Shown: positions 8,067-16,435, counted from the stretch's first letter. The stretch is 64,000 nt of DNA from Pontiellaceae bacterium B12219 (GCA_029432795.1 JARNMJ010000009.1:37578-101577), one strand, 5' to 3'. Notes: generated by a model not told the origin, from the letters alone. Translations and numbers: made by a program.

Positions 8067-9485
8067 TTATTCCGCAGTACCCTGTTCGTCTGGAGCTGTT
8101 TGCGAAGCTTCTTCGGTTTGTTCAACAGGGGCTTTTTTGAAGAAGCGGCTGATGTTGAAGATGCGGTCGGTGTCGCGCCAGGAAAGGAAGACCATCGCCG
8201 TCAGCAGCAGGATGGCAAAAACATTCACCAGTGAGGCCACCACTTTCGGGTGTACTTTGCGTTTCGTAATCATTTCCCAGAGGGCGAAACAGATGTGTCC
8301 GCCGTCCAGTACCGGAAGCGGAAGCAGATTGAGCACAGCCAGATTGATATTGATAAAACGAATCAGACCGATGGCGGTAATCAGGCTCATCTGCAACGAA
8401 ATAAAGATCATCTGGAAAATGGCAACGGGGCCGCCTAAACCACTTGCCGCCTGTTTGGATTCGCTGGGGGTAACGAGGGCCTTCAACAGACGAAAGATGG
8501 AGGATGCATCGGAATAAATCTGTTCAAAGGGATTTCCTTGCAGGGTCCAGGGCAGGGAGAGTGCGCCGCCAAACTGAATGCCGATCATGACCATATCATT
8601 TTCTTCGCTGTATTCAGGTGTAACCGGAAGAATCAGCTGTTCACCGCTACGTTCAATCAACAACGAAATTTCGGTGTCAGGATTTTCCTGGACCACCTCG
8701 ATGAAGTGGTCGGAACTCTGAATCATTTCCTGATTAATACTGATCAGCACATCATCGGGTTCAAGCCCGGCCTTTTCAGCCGGACTGCCGGCCACCACCT
8801 GCAGCACCTGGCATGGGGATGCCTGATAAACTCCATCGATCAGCACTTCTGATTGATCCGGATGATTCACAGCAACCTGTACATTGCGTTCGCCATCGGC
8901 GGCATTGAACAGAGTCAGATTTACCTGTTGTTCGGAACCGCCGCCCAGCAGGCATTCAACACGGGTGTCGTACCAGCTGCTGACGGCATTCCCGTTCACA
9001 GCACGAATTTCGTCGCCGCTTTTAATGCCGGCATCCGCAGCGGCGCTGTCGGTTTCAACATCGGCAATAAACACGCCGGTCTCTTCCACATGCTCCGACT
9101 TCGAACCGGAAACAACGATCAGTGCGAGCAGCAGCGCGAAAATAATATTGCAGAGCGGACCGGCAACTGCGACCGCTATTTTTTTTGCAGGGGTGACGTC
9201 GGGCAGTGTATTGCGATCGGCTTCATTGTTGTCGCCCTGAATCTTTTCCATGCCGGCGGGATCGAGCTGGGGCAGGGATACATAGCCCCCGATGGGAAAA
9301 GCTCCGATTTTATAAACGATGCCGTCGACCTCTTTTTTCCAAAGGGCCGGACCCATGCCGATGGAGAAGGCTTCGATGACGAGGCCGCAGCGTTTTGCGA
9401 CATAGAAGTGTCCCCACTCATGAACAAAAATGGTGATGCCGAACAGGAAAATCATCATGATGATGATGAAGAGAATTTCTAACAT
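8067..9485 (-). CDS. rseP: Site-2 intramembrane zinc metalloprotease RseP
   Basis: RseP cuts anti-sigma factors and leftover signal peptides inside the membrane. The 472-residue protein has the HEWGH zinc site at residues 22-26 in the first membrane helix, two PDZ domains in the middle (GDEIRAVNG and PDDVLISIN as ligand-loop regions) and the second active-site motif NLLPLPVLDGGH, with LDG binding zinc, near the C-terminus. It is close to the length of the E. coli enzyme (about 450) with an extra acidic tail. It lies 18 bases after cdsA, the classic uppS-cdsA-rseP order, but dxr, often found between, is absent. No RseA-like substrate is encoded nearby. Confidence 0.95.
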   Translation of the reverse strand: MLEILFIIIMMIFLFGITIFVHEWGHFYVAKRCGLVIEAFSIGMGPALWKKEVDGIVYKIGAFPIGGYVSLPQLDPAGMEKIQGDNNEADRNTLPDVTPAKKIAVAVAGPLCNIIFALLLALIVVSGSKSEHVEETGVFIADVETDSAAADAGIKSGDEIRAVNGNAVSSWYDTRVECLLGGGSEQQVNLTLFNAADGERNVQVAVNHPDQSEVLIDGVYQASPCQVLQVVAGSPAEKAGLEPDDVLISINQEMIQSSDHFIEVVQENPDTEISLLIERSGEQLILPVTPEYSEENDMVMIGIQFGGALSLPWTLQGNPFEQIYSDASSIFRLLKALVTPSESKQAASGLGGPVAIFQMIFISLQMSLITAIGLIRFININLAVLNLLPLPVLDGGHICFALWEMITKRKVHPKVVASLVNVFAILLLTAMVFLSWRDTDRIFNISRFFKKAPVEQTEEASQTAPDEQGTAE

Positions 9486-9503
9486 AAGGAGATCCTTGGG
9501 AAG

Positions 9504-10373
9504 TTATTTGAGGAAGAGTTCAATATAGATAAAAAGCATGGGGGCGGCGAACAGAATACTGTCCACCATGTCGAGAATTCCACCCAGGCCATAAATTTTG
9601 TTGGAATCTTTCACGTCGACGGCGCGTTTAAACATGGATTCCACCAAATCCCCGACGGTTCCAATGACTGGAAAAAGAAAACCGAGGATAATAGCGTGGG
9701 CGAGGGAAAAAGGAACGGCGCTGTTGATGTGGCCTTTTGAAATAATCCACCAGGCAATATTTACAACTACGCAGAAAACCACGCCCCCGGCCAGTCCTTC
9801 CCAGCTCTTTTTAGGAGAGATTGCGGGGGCGAGTTTATTTTTTCCAAACCGGGTACCGAAGAAGTAGCCGCCGGAATCAGCCATTTTCATGCAGAGAATC
9901 ACATAAAAGGCCGCCCAGCCGGGCTTGGATAGATCGCCGAGTAGAAAGAGGCGTACAACAAAACTCCAGAGCAGCGGAACGTAGACGAGCCCGAGAATGG
10001 TGCCCATGCAGCTTTCCAATCCTTTACGTAAATCGGGATAGGCCAGAATACGGAAAAAGTTGGCAAGGATTACGATGAGCAGTACGCACCAAAGCGCGTT
10101 ATTCGATACGCCGAAGCCATTGTATGCCGGATGATGCTGCTCCAGTGCATTAAACCACGTGGCTGCAACAAAGACCAAGCCGCTGCTGATGCCCCATTTC
10201 ATCGAAGCGTTGATGCCGCCCGCCTTCAGCAATCCGTAAAACTCCCACGAGCCCACACCGGCAAAGATCAGCATGCCGATCAGGCCGATCGGCCATTTAC
10301 AGGGGACAAGGCTGAATGCGGGAATGAGAACCGCCGCGATACAGAGTGCAATTATGATCCGTTTTTTATCCAT
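9504..10373 (-). CDS. cdsA: Phosphatidate cytidylyltransferase
   Basis: CdsA makes CDP-diacylglycerol from phosphatidic acid and CTP, the branch point of phospholipid synthesis. The protein has 289 residues and about eight hydrophobic segments. The family signature is clear: SPKKSWEGLAGGV, then GDLVESMFKRAVDVKDS and GGILDMVDSILFAAP near the C-terminus, holding the Asp residues that bind magnesium. Its start is 9 bases downstream of uppS on the same strand and it is followed by rseP, so the three are almost certainly co-transcribed. Confidence 0.95.
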   Translation of the reverse strand: MDKKRIIIALCIAAVLIPAFSLVPCKWPIGLIGMLIFAGVGSWEFYGLLKAGGINASMKWGISSGLVFVAATWFNALEQHHPAYNGFGVSNNALWCVLLIVILANFFRILAYPDLRKGLESCMGTILGLVYVPLLWSFVVRLFLLGDLSKPGWAAFYVILCMKMADSGGYFFGTRFGKNKLAPAISPKKSWEGLAGGVVFCVVVNIAWWIISKGHINSAVPFSLAHAIILGFLFPVIGTVGDLVESMFKRAVDVKDSNKIYGLGGILDMVDSILFAAPMLFIYIELFLK

Positions 10374-10382
10374 AGTCTTCCG

Positions 10383-11114
10383 CTATTTATTATCGACACC
10401 ACCATACCTACGATCGCGTCCGTTGAAAGCTTCCAATGCATGGAAAAATTCTTCTTCACGGAAGTCGGGCCAGTAGACGTCGGTAATATAAAACTCGGCA
10501 TAGGATAGCTGCCAGAGCAGAAAGTTGCTCAGCCGCAATTCCCCACTGGTACGGATCATCAATTCCGGATCAGGTACATCGGGCAGGTAAAGGTGTTCGG
10601 TCAGCGTCTGCTCATTAATCTGCGAAGGCTTCATCGTGCCGGCTTTGACTTTTTCAGCCATTTTGCGTGTGGCATCAGCAATCTCTGTCCGGGAGCCGTA
10701 ACTCAGGGCGATAATCAGCGTGTGGCCGGTATAGTGTGCGGTGGCGTCCATCGTTTTCTGCAGTCGCATACGAACGGGAAGAGGCAGGCGTTCGAACTGA
10801 CCCATCACCCGCAGGCGGATGCCGTTATCGTGCAGTTCCTGCTCATATTCATTCAGGGAATGAATGAGCAGTTTCATCAGGCCGTCGATTTCGGCCGGCG
10901 GGCGTTTCCAGTTTTCGGTGCTGAACGCGTAGACGGTTATGAACTCAACGCCGGCCTGGGCGGCCGCCCGCAAAACCGCCCGTACCGACTGCGCACCTTC
11001 CTTATGCCCTTCGATGCGCGAAAGCCCCCGCTTCTGCGCCCAACGTCCGTTGCCATCCATGATAAGGGCAACGTGACGCGGGATTTTTTCCAGACCTTGG
11101 AAGTTTTTGCTCAT
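10383..11114 (-). CDS. uppS: Undecaprenyl diphosphate synthase (cis-isoprenyl transferase)
   Basis: UppS extends farnesyl diphosphate with isopentenyl units to the C55 carrier lipid used for peptidoglycan and polysaccharides. Hallmarks in the 243 residues are HVALIMDGNGRWAQ with catalytic Asp20, SRIEGHKEGA, YAFSTENWKRP, and the C-terminal PELMIRTSGELRLSNFLLWQ and EFYITDVYWPDF. Length fits the family. Two perfect copies of the TTCCA-N5-TGGAA palindrome lie in this gene (10431-10445 and 11088-11102), one of them coding for FQGLE at the N-terminus. First gene of the uppS-cdsA-rseP run. Confidence 0.95.
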   Translation of the reverse strand: MSKNFQGLEKIPRHVALIMDGNGRWAQKRGLSRIEGHKEGAQSVRAVLRAAAQAGVEFITVYAFSTENWKRPPAEIDGLMKLLIHSLNEYEQELHDNGIRLRVMGQFERLPLPVRMRLQKTMDATAHYTGHTLIIALSYGSRTEIADATRKMAEKVKAGTMKPSQINEQTLTEHLYLPDVPDPELMIRTSGELRLSNFLLWQLSYAEFYITDVYWPDFREEEFFHALEAFNGRDRRYGGVDNK

Positions 11115-11124
11115 TTGGTAGAGG

Positions 11125-11152
11125 GATGAAAGATGAAGGATGAAAGATGAAA
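11125..11152. repeat. Tandem heptamer (GATGAAR) x4
   Basis: Four head-to-tail 7-bp units, GATGAAA GATGAAG GATGAAA GATGAAA, lie just upstream of uppS in the spacer to purA. A second 7-bp tandem follows within 60 bp. Confidence 0.8.
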
Positions 11153-11203
11153 ATGGAAATCAATCGGCGTTGGCCTCTTTCTGGGAAGCATCGCAGACCA
11201 AAT

Positions 11204-11222
11204 TTCATAATTCATAATTCAT
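11204..11222. repeat. Tandem heptamer (TTCATAA) x2.7
   Basis: TTCATAA TTCATAA TTCAT sits at the 3' end of purA in the spacer to uppS. Unrelated in sequence to the GATGAAR repeat but with the same 7-bp period. Confidence 0.7.
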
Positions 11223-11236
11223 CTCTCATTATTTGT

Positions 11237-12514
11237 TTAGCGGTCGAGCATCAGGGTACTGGACCGTTTCGGGCCAACCGAGAGAATGCTTACTTTAACG
11301 CCGGTGATTTCTTCGATGTATTCGATGTATTTCTGCGCCTGTTCCGGAAGTTCTTCCCAACTGGTGCATTCGGTGGTCGGCGTGTTCCAGCCTTTGAAAT
11401 CTTCATAGATCGGTTTGCAGCGTGCGAGTCTGCTGATGGAAGCCGGAACGTTGTCGATTCGCTCTCCGTCACATTCATAGCCGACACAGACTTTGATAGT
11501 TTCAACGTCGTCGAGCACGTCGAGTTTCATCAGCGCCCATTCGTTGATTCCACCGACCATCGCGGAATATTTTGCGATCACGGCATCGAACCAGCCGCAA
11601 CGACGCGGACGTCCTGTGGTGGCACCGAATTCGTGGCCGACTTTGGCAATATGCGCACCCATATCGTCGAACAATTCGGTCGGGAAGGGGCCTTCGCCAA
11701 CACGGGTGGTGTAGGCCTTAACGATTCCAACCACGCGATCGATGGCATTCGGAGGAATGCCGGAACCGGACGGAGCTCCGCCCGCGCCGGTGTTGGATGA
11801 GGTGACAAAGGGGTAGGTGCCGAAGTCGACGTCGAGCATAACGCCCTGAGCGCCTTCGAACAGAATCTCGTCGTCATTCTTGACGGCTTCATGCATCAGC
11901 GGGATGGTGTCGCAGATGAACGGTTTGAGATAGTCAGCTGCTTCTTTAATTTCAGAAACGACTGTTTCAACATCCAGGGCTTCGCCGCCGATGGATTCGA
12001 TGATGGCATTTTTGGAAATGGTCAGAGCACGAACCCGATCGATAAAATCGGCTTCGAGAATATCGCCCATGCGCAGGCCGATACGGTCGGCTTTGTCGAT
12101 ATAGCAGGGGCCGATGCCGCGTTTGGTGGTTCCAATCTTTTTGCCTTCACCAAGGTTGCCTTCTTTGGCACCGTCGAGGGCTTTGTGATAATGCAGAACG
12201 ATGTGGGCGCGGTCGGAAATGAAGAGACGGTCCTTGAGGGTGATGCCGCGCTCGACCAGCTCGGTGAGCTCGTTCATCAGGCCGATCAGGTCAACCACCA
12301 GACCGTTACCGATGACGCATTTGCACGATTCGCGCAGAATGCCGGACGGGGTGAGGTGGAGAACGTATTTCTGGTCGCCGATTTCGACGGTGTGGCCTGC
12401 ATTATTGCCGCCCTGATACCGTACAACCCAGTCCGCATTGGCGGTGAGTACATCGATGATTTTACCTTTGCCTTCGTCGCCCCACTGCGACCCGATAAGT
12501 ACTGTTTTCGACAT
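11237..12514 (-). CDS. purA: Adenylosuccinate synthetase
   Basis: PurA joins IMP and aspartate with GTP, the first committed step to AMP. The 425-residue protein begins with the GTP-binding loop GSQWGDEGKGKIID and continues with RYQGGNNAGHTV, GTTKRGIGPCYIDK and TSSNTGAGGAPSGSG, all diagnostic of the family. The start ATG has AGGAG upstream. It appears to be a single-gene unit with its own upstream spacer of about 325 bp, read away from the small gene at 12840. Confidence 0.97.
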   Translation of the reverse strand: MSKTVLIGSQWGDEGKGKIIDVLTANADWVVRYQGGNNAGHTVEIGDQKYVLHLTPSGILRESCKCVIGNGLVVDLIGLMNELTELVERGITLKDRLFISDRAHIVLHYHKALDGAKEGNLGEGKKIGTTKRGIGPCYIDKADRIGLRMGDILEADFIDRVRALTISKNAIIESIGGEALDVETVVSEIKEAADYLKPFICDTIPLMHEAVKNDDEILFEGAQGVMLDVDFGTYPFVTSSNTGAGGAPSGSGIPPNAIDRVVGIVKAYTTRVGEGPFPTELFDDMGAHIAKVGHEFGATTGRPRRCGWFDAVIAKYSAMVGGINEWALMKLDVLDDVETIKVCVGYECDGERIDNVPASISRLARCKPIYEDFKGWNTPTTECTSWEELPEQAQKYIEYIEEITGVKVSILSVGPKRSSTLMLDR

Positions 12515-12694
12515 GTTTTTAACACTCCTGGTAGTATTTATCGGTTATCGGAAGATCCGCACTTGTCCGCCTTTTTTCGGATAACCATTTAAAAAGCCCG
12601 CTTTCGCAAGGAGGCTTATTGAAGCGGGGAAATTAGGGAAAGGGGATTGCCGCGTCAAGCCATCACGAAATGTAATGGCCAACTCCGAAACCTT

Positions 12695-12709
12695 TTCCAA
12701 CCCTTGGAA
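12695..12709. repeat. TTCCA-N5-TGGAA palindrome in the purA / 12840 divergent spacer
   Basis: Perfect copy, TTCCA ACCCT TGGAA, about 20 bp upstream of the -35 proposed for the small gene at 12840. The rest of this 325-bp spacer (12515-12839) holds a GCCAT/ATGGC hairpin at about 12659-12680 and the promoter listed next. Confidence 0.7.
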
Positions 12710-12728
12710 AGTTTTTTGCGGTTGGGGG

Positions 12729-12757
12729 TGGACAAGGTGTAAGGGCGGCTATATAAG
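12729..12757 (+). promoter_or_regulatory. Likely sigma-70 promoter of the 82-residue gene
   Basis: TGGACA (12729-12734), a 17-bp spacer, then TATAAG (12752-12757). Transcription would start near 12764 and give a leader of about 75 nt containing the inverted repeat GGAATT-TT-AATTCC. Confidence 0.5.
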
Positions 12758-12839
12758 ACCGGCCTTTTTACGGAATGTCCGTGTTCAGGAATTTTAATTC
12801 CGCGGATTTTTCAAAGGTACAACATAGAAGGAGAATCAC

Positions 12840-13088
12840 ATGTTCCTCGAAGTATATGCAGTCAATCTGAATAACTACAGCGAAGATACAGAAGTCTCTA
12901 AGGTTCCGGAAAACCGCCGATTGGTGGAAATGACCGGTGCCCGCATCCGCTATTCGGATAAGTTTCCGGATCGCGCTGAAATCATTCTCGCGAATGATGA
13001 AATTCTGCTGGCCGCCGGAAGTTATGATGATCTCGTTGGCCGAATCGAAGCCACGGATAATTATAAAATTGCCCGCGTAGACGGCTAG
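12840..13088 (+). CDS. Conserved small hypothetical protein
   Basis: 82 residues with an ideal ribosome binding site (GAAGGAGAATCACATG), its own promoter and a strong terminator, so it is very probably a real, well-expressed single gene. I do not recognise the family. The second half (residues 41-75) alternates strand-like and turn-forming stretches, with RAEIILANDEILLAAGSYDDL faintly recalling small FlbD-like proteins; that is only a visual impression. The protein is acidic, has no signal peptide, no cysteine and no membrane segment, so it is probably cytosolic. Confidence 0.7.
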   Translation: MFLEVYAVNLNNYSEDTEVSKVPENRRLVEMTGARIRYSDKFPDRAEIILANDEILLAAGSYDDLVGRIEATDNYKIARVDG

Positions 13089-13113
13089 TTTTTCCACCAG
13101 AGCAAATGAATGA

Positions 13114-13142
13114 GGTCAGCCCGGCAGGGCTGGCCTTTTTTT
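13114..13142 (+). terminator. Rho-independent terminator of the 82-residue gene
   Basis: GGTCAGCCC and GGGCTGGCC pair around a GGCA loop (13114-13135) and are followed by seven T. The next 235 bp (13143-13377) contain nothing I can identify. Confidence 0.85.
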
Positions 13143-13377
13143 GTCTGAGATGATTTTATACGGTTTTTTTTCGACCGGTGTTTAAGTGTGGAACCTGAAT
13201 CGCACTGCGTTATGCCGTCTTAGGTGACAGGGAGTGAGCGGGGGTAATATGGGGTGTTGATATTCAGTTTTTCCTTATTCCTGAGAGAAAGAGTACTGAG
13301 CAGATGGGCCGGAAGGTGCCGCCTGCTCAATCAGTCCGGCTCTGCAATCCTGAACCTATGCGTCTTTGCGAGGTGCC

Positions 13378-13611
13378 CTAATTGTTTTTAAACAGGGAGA
13401 ATATCCGGGTAAAACGGTGTTGTGATCTGCGGGCCATATAATCGAGCTGGAGGGGATAACTGGACTGGAAGGGAACCGTGCGGCGGCCTTGTTCGGCTTC
13501 GCGGTATTTCAGATTTCTGGAGTTTTGGAGGGTATTGCGTTCGCCAAAATAGGCCTCCAGACAGTGGTGGAGGGCGTTGTAGGTGGTCTCGTGGTGTTTA
13601 ACGGCTCTCAT
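13378..13611 (-). CDS. Small protein downstream of lexA, probable SOS-regulon member of unknown function
   Basis: 77 residues beginning MRAVKHHETTYNALHHCLEA. The start is set by AAGGAG 6 bases upstream of the ATG; the frame stays open further upstream but overlaps lexA. It begins 19 bases after the lexA stop on the same strand, so it is likely co-transcribed and LexA-controlled. It is basic, has no membrane segment, and shows two short helical-looking stretches. I do not recognise the family. By position it could be a damage-induced checkpoint or a LexA partner; neither is shown by the sequence. Confidence 0.65.
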   Translation of the reverse strand: MRAVKHHETTYNALHHCLEAYFGERNTLQNSRNLKYREAEQGRRTVPFQSSYPLQLDYMARRSQHRFTRIFSLFKNN

Positions 13612-13630
13612 GGTTTTCTCCTTATAAAAA

Positions 13631-14221
13631 TCAGGTGTTGTATTTCCGGATGACTGCGTTGACGACGCCGCCGATGGAAAAGGAGCGCTCGGGGCGCATT
13701 CGGCTGAAGTTTGCGTTGGCGGGATCGAGGTAGATGCCGTCAGCATCTCTTCCGAAATATTTCAGCGTCCATTCGCCGTCGATATGCGCCACAACGATAT
13801 CGTTTTGCTTTGGGATGCGATCTTTTTCCACCAGCACGAGATCTCCGGGCTGGATGCCGGCCTCAATCATGGATTCTCCGTTGACCGTCAGCAGAAAGGT
13901 GGCTTCCGGTCGGCGAACCAGATATTTATCCATATTAATGGTATCGACCAATTCCTCCTCGGCCGGTGAAGGGAAACCGGCCTGGATGGATCCGAGCAGT
14001 TTGGTGGAGCCGGTGATTTTCTGGGTAAACTGAATGCTGTTATTGCTGCCGCGTTCGAGGTAGCCGAGGTCCATTAGTTTGTTGATCGGGCCGTAGACCG
14101 CATTTTTGGATTTATAGCCGAACAGCTCTGCCATTTCAGCGTAGCTCGGTGCGCGCCCTTCTGCTTCGTAGAAGGAGCGGAGTTGATCAATTTTTTCAGT
14201 TAGATTTATTTTTCGCGGCAT
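13631..14221 (-). CDS. lexA: LexA-type SOS repressor with S24 self-cleaving domain
   Basis: LexA represses DNA-damage genes and cleaves itself when RecA is activated. Residues 1-65 form a winged helix-turn-helix (APSYAEMAELFGYKSKNAVY). The cleavage site is Ala81-Gly82 in SIQAGFPSPAEEE, and the catalytic dyad is Ser117 (NGESMIEAG) and Lys154 (EWTLKYFG). The total of 196 residues fits. ATG 14221 is chosen; a TTG at 14263 would add 14 residues running into the operator region. Autoregulation is strongly supported by an SOS box lying in the promoter. The QAGFPSPAEE stretch is very UmuD-like, so a UmuD-related repressor is an alternative name. Confidence 0.9.
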   Translation of the reverse strand: MPRKINLTEKIDQLRSFYEAEGRAPSYAEMAELFGYKSKNAVYGPINKLMDLGYLERGSNNSIQFTQKITGSTKLLGSIQAGFPSPAEEELVDTINMDKYLVRRPEATFLLTVNGESMIEAGIQPGDLVLVEKDRIPKQNDIVVAHIDGEWTLKYFGRDADGIYLDPANANFSRMRPERSFSIGGVVNAVIRKYNT

Positions 14222-14257
14222 GGGTCCGTAATTCGTAACGAGTGATGCGTAATTTAT

Positions 14258-14272
14258 TTCCAATGTCTGGAA
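14258..14272. repeat. TTCCA-N5-TGGAA palindrome just downstream of the lexA promoter
   Basis: TTCCA ATGTC TGGAA is perfect and covers the likely transcription start of lexA. A second copy with one mismatch (TACCA ATGGC TGGAA, 14315-14329) lies on the other side of the promoter. Confidence 0.65.
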
Positions 14273-14274
14273 AA

Positions 14275-14303
14275 GGTATAACTGTACGATCGTACAGCAA
14301 CAA
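14275..14303 (-). promoter_or_regulatory. lexA promoter with SOS box in the spacer
   Basis: On the minus strand TTGTTG (14303-14298), a 17-bp spacer and TATACC (14280-14275) form a promoter. The spacer contains the perfect 16-bp palindrome CTGTACGATCGTACAG (14282-14297). This is the CTGT-N8-ACAG form of the E. coli LexA box, placed where bound repressor would block RNA polymerase. Confidence 0.85.
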
Positions 14304-14348
14304 GGCTAAAAAGCTACCAATGGCTGGAATGTGCGATTTTGTTAAGGT

Positions 14349-15665
14349 TTAACCCTGTTTTCTCTTGGGGTTGTTGCGGACGTTTTTCCGTGGACCGGTT
14401 GCTTTGGTATGGAGTTTTTTGGCTGCGCCGGGGGCGAGGCGCCAGGTGGTCTGCTCGCGGATTTTGCTGACGTGTTTCTTTTTGTCGGGGGTGTGTTTTG
14501 ATTTTACGTTGCCGGAATAGGTGGCCACCTGTTCGCTGTGGAAGGGGTGGTCCTCGATGATGTCGAGGTCTTCGCCGAGGTGGGTGATGATGTCGCGCAG
14601 GTAGCCTTTTTCGGTGGGATCGCAGAAGCTGATGGCGATGCCGGAAGCACCGGCGCGGGCGGTGCGGCCGATGCGGTGCACGAAGGTTTCGGTTTCGTTC
14701 GGCAGATCGAAATTAATAATGTGGGAGATGTTTTCGATATCGATGCCTCGGGCGGCGAGATCGGTGGCAATCAGGATCGGGGTTTCGCCGGATTTGAAGG
14801 CTTCGAGGAGGTCCTGCCGGTGACTTTGCTCTTTTTCGCCGTGCAGGACATCAACAGGGAGATCCTGTTTTTTCATGCTTTCGGTCAGGCGGTCGGCCCC
14901 GCGGCGGGTGCGGCAGAAGATGAGTACCCGTTCATATTCCAGCCGTTGGAGAATCCAGCTGAGAAGGACGTTTTTATTGTTTTTTTCCACATAGTAGAGT
15001 TGTTTGGTGATGTTTTCTGCGGCCGCCGAGGCGGGATCGGATGAAATATGCATCGGTTTGCGAAGAATGCCGGTGGCGAGGGATAGGGCTTCGCGGGGCA
15101 TGGTGGCGGAAAAGAAGAGGGCCTGCCGGGTTTGCGGCAGCATCGGGGCAATTTTGCGGATGTCGGGTGCAAAGCCCATATCCAGCATGCGATCGGCTTC
15201 ATCGACCACAAATACTTCAACCTGGTCCAGGCTGAGCGCCTTTCGTTCGATCAGGTCGAGCATACGTCCGGGGGTGGCAATGAGAATGTCGACACCTTCG
15301 CGCAGGGTCATAATCTGATTTTCATATTCGGTGCCGCCGTGAACAAGCAGGGTGGTCAGTTCGGTGTGGGCCGCAAACATTTTAATGGTTGATGCCAGTT
15401 GGATGGCCAGCTCGCGGGTGGGAGACAGGATGAGGGAGCGCGCGCGAATTTCACGCGTAGCAGTCCATGAATCTTCCAGTCGCTGGATAAGGGGCAGGGC
15501 GAAGGCCGCGGTCTTGCCGGTTCCGGTGCGGGCGCAGCCGATGATGTCGCGTCCGGTTCCAATGGCTGGAATGGCTTCGGCCTGGATCGGGGTTGGTTTT
15601 TTAAAGCCGCAGTCAGAGATGGCGCGGAGAATTTTGTCGTTTTGAATGAGGTCTGAAAATTGCAT
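14349..15665 (-). CDS. DEAD-box ATP-dependent RNA helicase (RhlE type)
   Basis: This 438-residue protein unwinds RNA, likely in ribosome assembly or RNA decay. Motifs in order: the Q motif (FKKPTPIQ), Walker A ARTGTGKT, PTRELAIQ, GG, TPGRMLDL, VDEADRMLDMGF (DEAD), SAT, VLIFCRTRRGAD, ARGIDIENISHIINFDLP and HRIGRTARAG. The tail is basic (KNVRNNPKRKQG), typical of RhlE relatives. ATG 15665 begins MQFSDLIQND, the natural N-terminus; the frame stays open further upstream across a heptamer repeat and is not real there. A perfect TTCCA-N5-TGGAA copy at 15557-15571 encodes part of IPAIGTG. Confidence 0.93.
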   Translation of the reverse strand: MQFSDLIQNDKILRAISDCGFKKPTPIQAEAIPAIGTGRDIIGCARTGTGKTAAFALPLIQRLEDSWTATREIRARSLILSPTRELAIQLASTIKMFAAHTELTTLLVHGGTEYENQIMTLREGVDILIATPGRMLDLIERKALSLDQVEVFVVDEADRMLDMGFAPDIRKIAPMLPQTRQALFFSATMPREALSLATGILRKPMHISSDPASAAAENITKQLYYVEKNNKNVLLSWILQRLEYERVLIFCRTRRGADRLTESMKKQDLPVDVLHGEKEQSHRQDLLEAFKSGETPILIATDLAARGIDIENISHIINFDLPNETETFVHRIGRTARAGASGIAISFCDPTEKGYLRDIITHLGEDLDIIEDHPFHSEQVATYSGNVKSKHTPDKKKHVSKIREQTTWRLAPGAAKKLHTKATGPRKNVRNNPKRKQG

Positions 15666-15689
15666 GCGGGGAACGTAGCGTGGAAACGT

Positions 15690-15713
15690 GAAACTTGAAA
15701 CTTGAAACTTGAA
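15690..15713. repeat. Tandem heptamer (GAAACTT) x3.4
   Basis: Three perfect 7-bp units plus GAA lie in the divergent spacer between the helicase and the yceD-rpmF operon. Confidence 0.8.
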
Positions 15714-15761
15714 TCCATTCCGACTCACTATTCTCGAACTAAGCGACAGGCAGGAGTGGTT

Positions 15762-16223
15762 ATGAAGATATTGGTGGCACGAATTCCGGAAGAAGGTTCC
15801 AACTATGAGGGCGATGAGCCGGGATCGATCATTCAGGCGGAGCAGGAGCAGTTTCTTCAAAATCCGAGGGATGTGCACTATACGCTGTATGTTCAGCGGG
15901 TTTCGGATGAACTGGTGGTTAGGGGAGCATTGGATGTGGATGTGGATCTGCAGTGCGCAAGATGTTCTGAATTTTTCTCGACAACGGTAAGCGTATCCGA
16001 TTTTCTACGCGCTTATCCCGCCCCAGATGGCACCGATTCGGTGGATATTACGGATGATTTGCGGGAGGAAATTCTGCTGCATGTGCCGGGTTTTCCGGTT
16101 TGCAGTGAAGAATGTGAAGGGGTTTGTCCCCAGTGTGGAGTCGATTTAAATAAGGGCTCCTGCGAATGTAAGAAAGAAGATGGACCAACGGCCTGGTCGG
16201 CGTTGGACGGATTGAATTTATAG
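15762..16223 (+). CDS. yceD: YceD/DUF177 family protein, upstream of rpmF
   Basis: 153 residues. YceD/DUF177 proteins almost always sit directly before rpmF and have been linked to 23S rRNA accumulation. Here the family Cys motifs are present: CARC near residue 66 and CSEECEGVCPQCG near the C-terminus, likely a zinc site. The start ATG 15762 has CAGGAG upstream; the extra 20 in-frame codons before it overlap the repeat-rich spacer. First gene of the ribosomal protein/fatty acid cluster, with rpmF 18 bases downstream. Confidence 0.85.
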   Translation: MKILVARIPEEGSNYEGDEPGSIIQAEQEQFLQNPRDVHYTLYVQRVSDELVVRGALDVDVDLQCARCSEFFSTTVSVSDFLRAYPAPDGTDSVDITDDLREEILLHVPGFPVCSEECEGVCPQCGVDLNKGSCECKKEDGPTAWSALDGLNL

Positions 16224-16241
16224 CACGTAAGGAGGATTGCG

Positions 16242-16430
16242 ATGGCAGTTCCAAAAAGAAAAACTTCGAAGAGTAAAACCGCAAGCCGCAAGGCTCAGAA
16301 CACCAAGAAGCCAATTGCCCGCGCTTCTTCCTGCTCCCAGTGTGGAGCCCCGGCTCAGCCGCATCATGCGTGCAAGAGCTGTGGATACTACAACGGACGC
16401 CAGGTGCTCACGGTCGCTACTGAAGAGTAG
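16242..16430 (+). CDS. rpmF: 50S ribosomal protein L32
   Basis: A 62-residue L32 beginning MAVPKRKTSKSKT, with a complete four-cysteine zinc ribbon (CSQC and CKSC). The ribosome binding site AAGGAGG is one of the strongest in the window, as expected for a ribosomal protein. It lies between yceD and plsX, only 5 bases before plsX, coupling ribosome and membrane-lipid supply in one operon, a layout common in bacteria. Confidence 0.97.
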   Translation: MAVPKRKTSKSKTASRKAQNTKKPIARASSCSQCGAPAQPHHACKSCGYYNGRQVLTVATEE

Positions 16431-16435
16431 AAACC

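Noticed and set aside
8853..9482. 209-codon plus-strand open frame opposite rseP
   Set aside because: Antisense to a well-supported gene with no start signal; composition typical of a mirror frame.
14349..15878. Longer version of the RhlE helicase starting at 15878
   Set aside because: The additional 71 residues would be translated from the heptamer repeat spacer and overlap the yceD promoter region; MQFSDLIQND at 15665 is the natural N-terminus.
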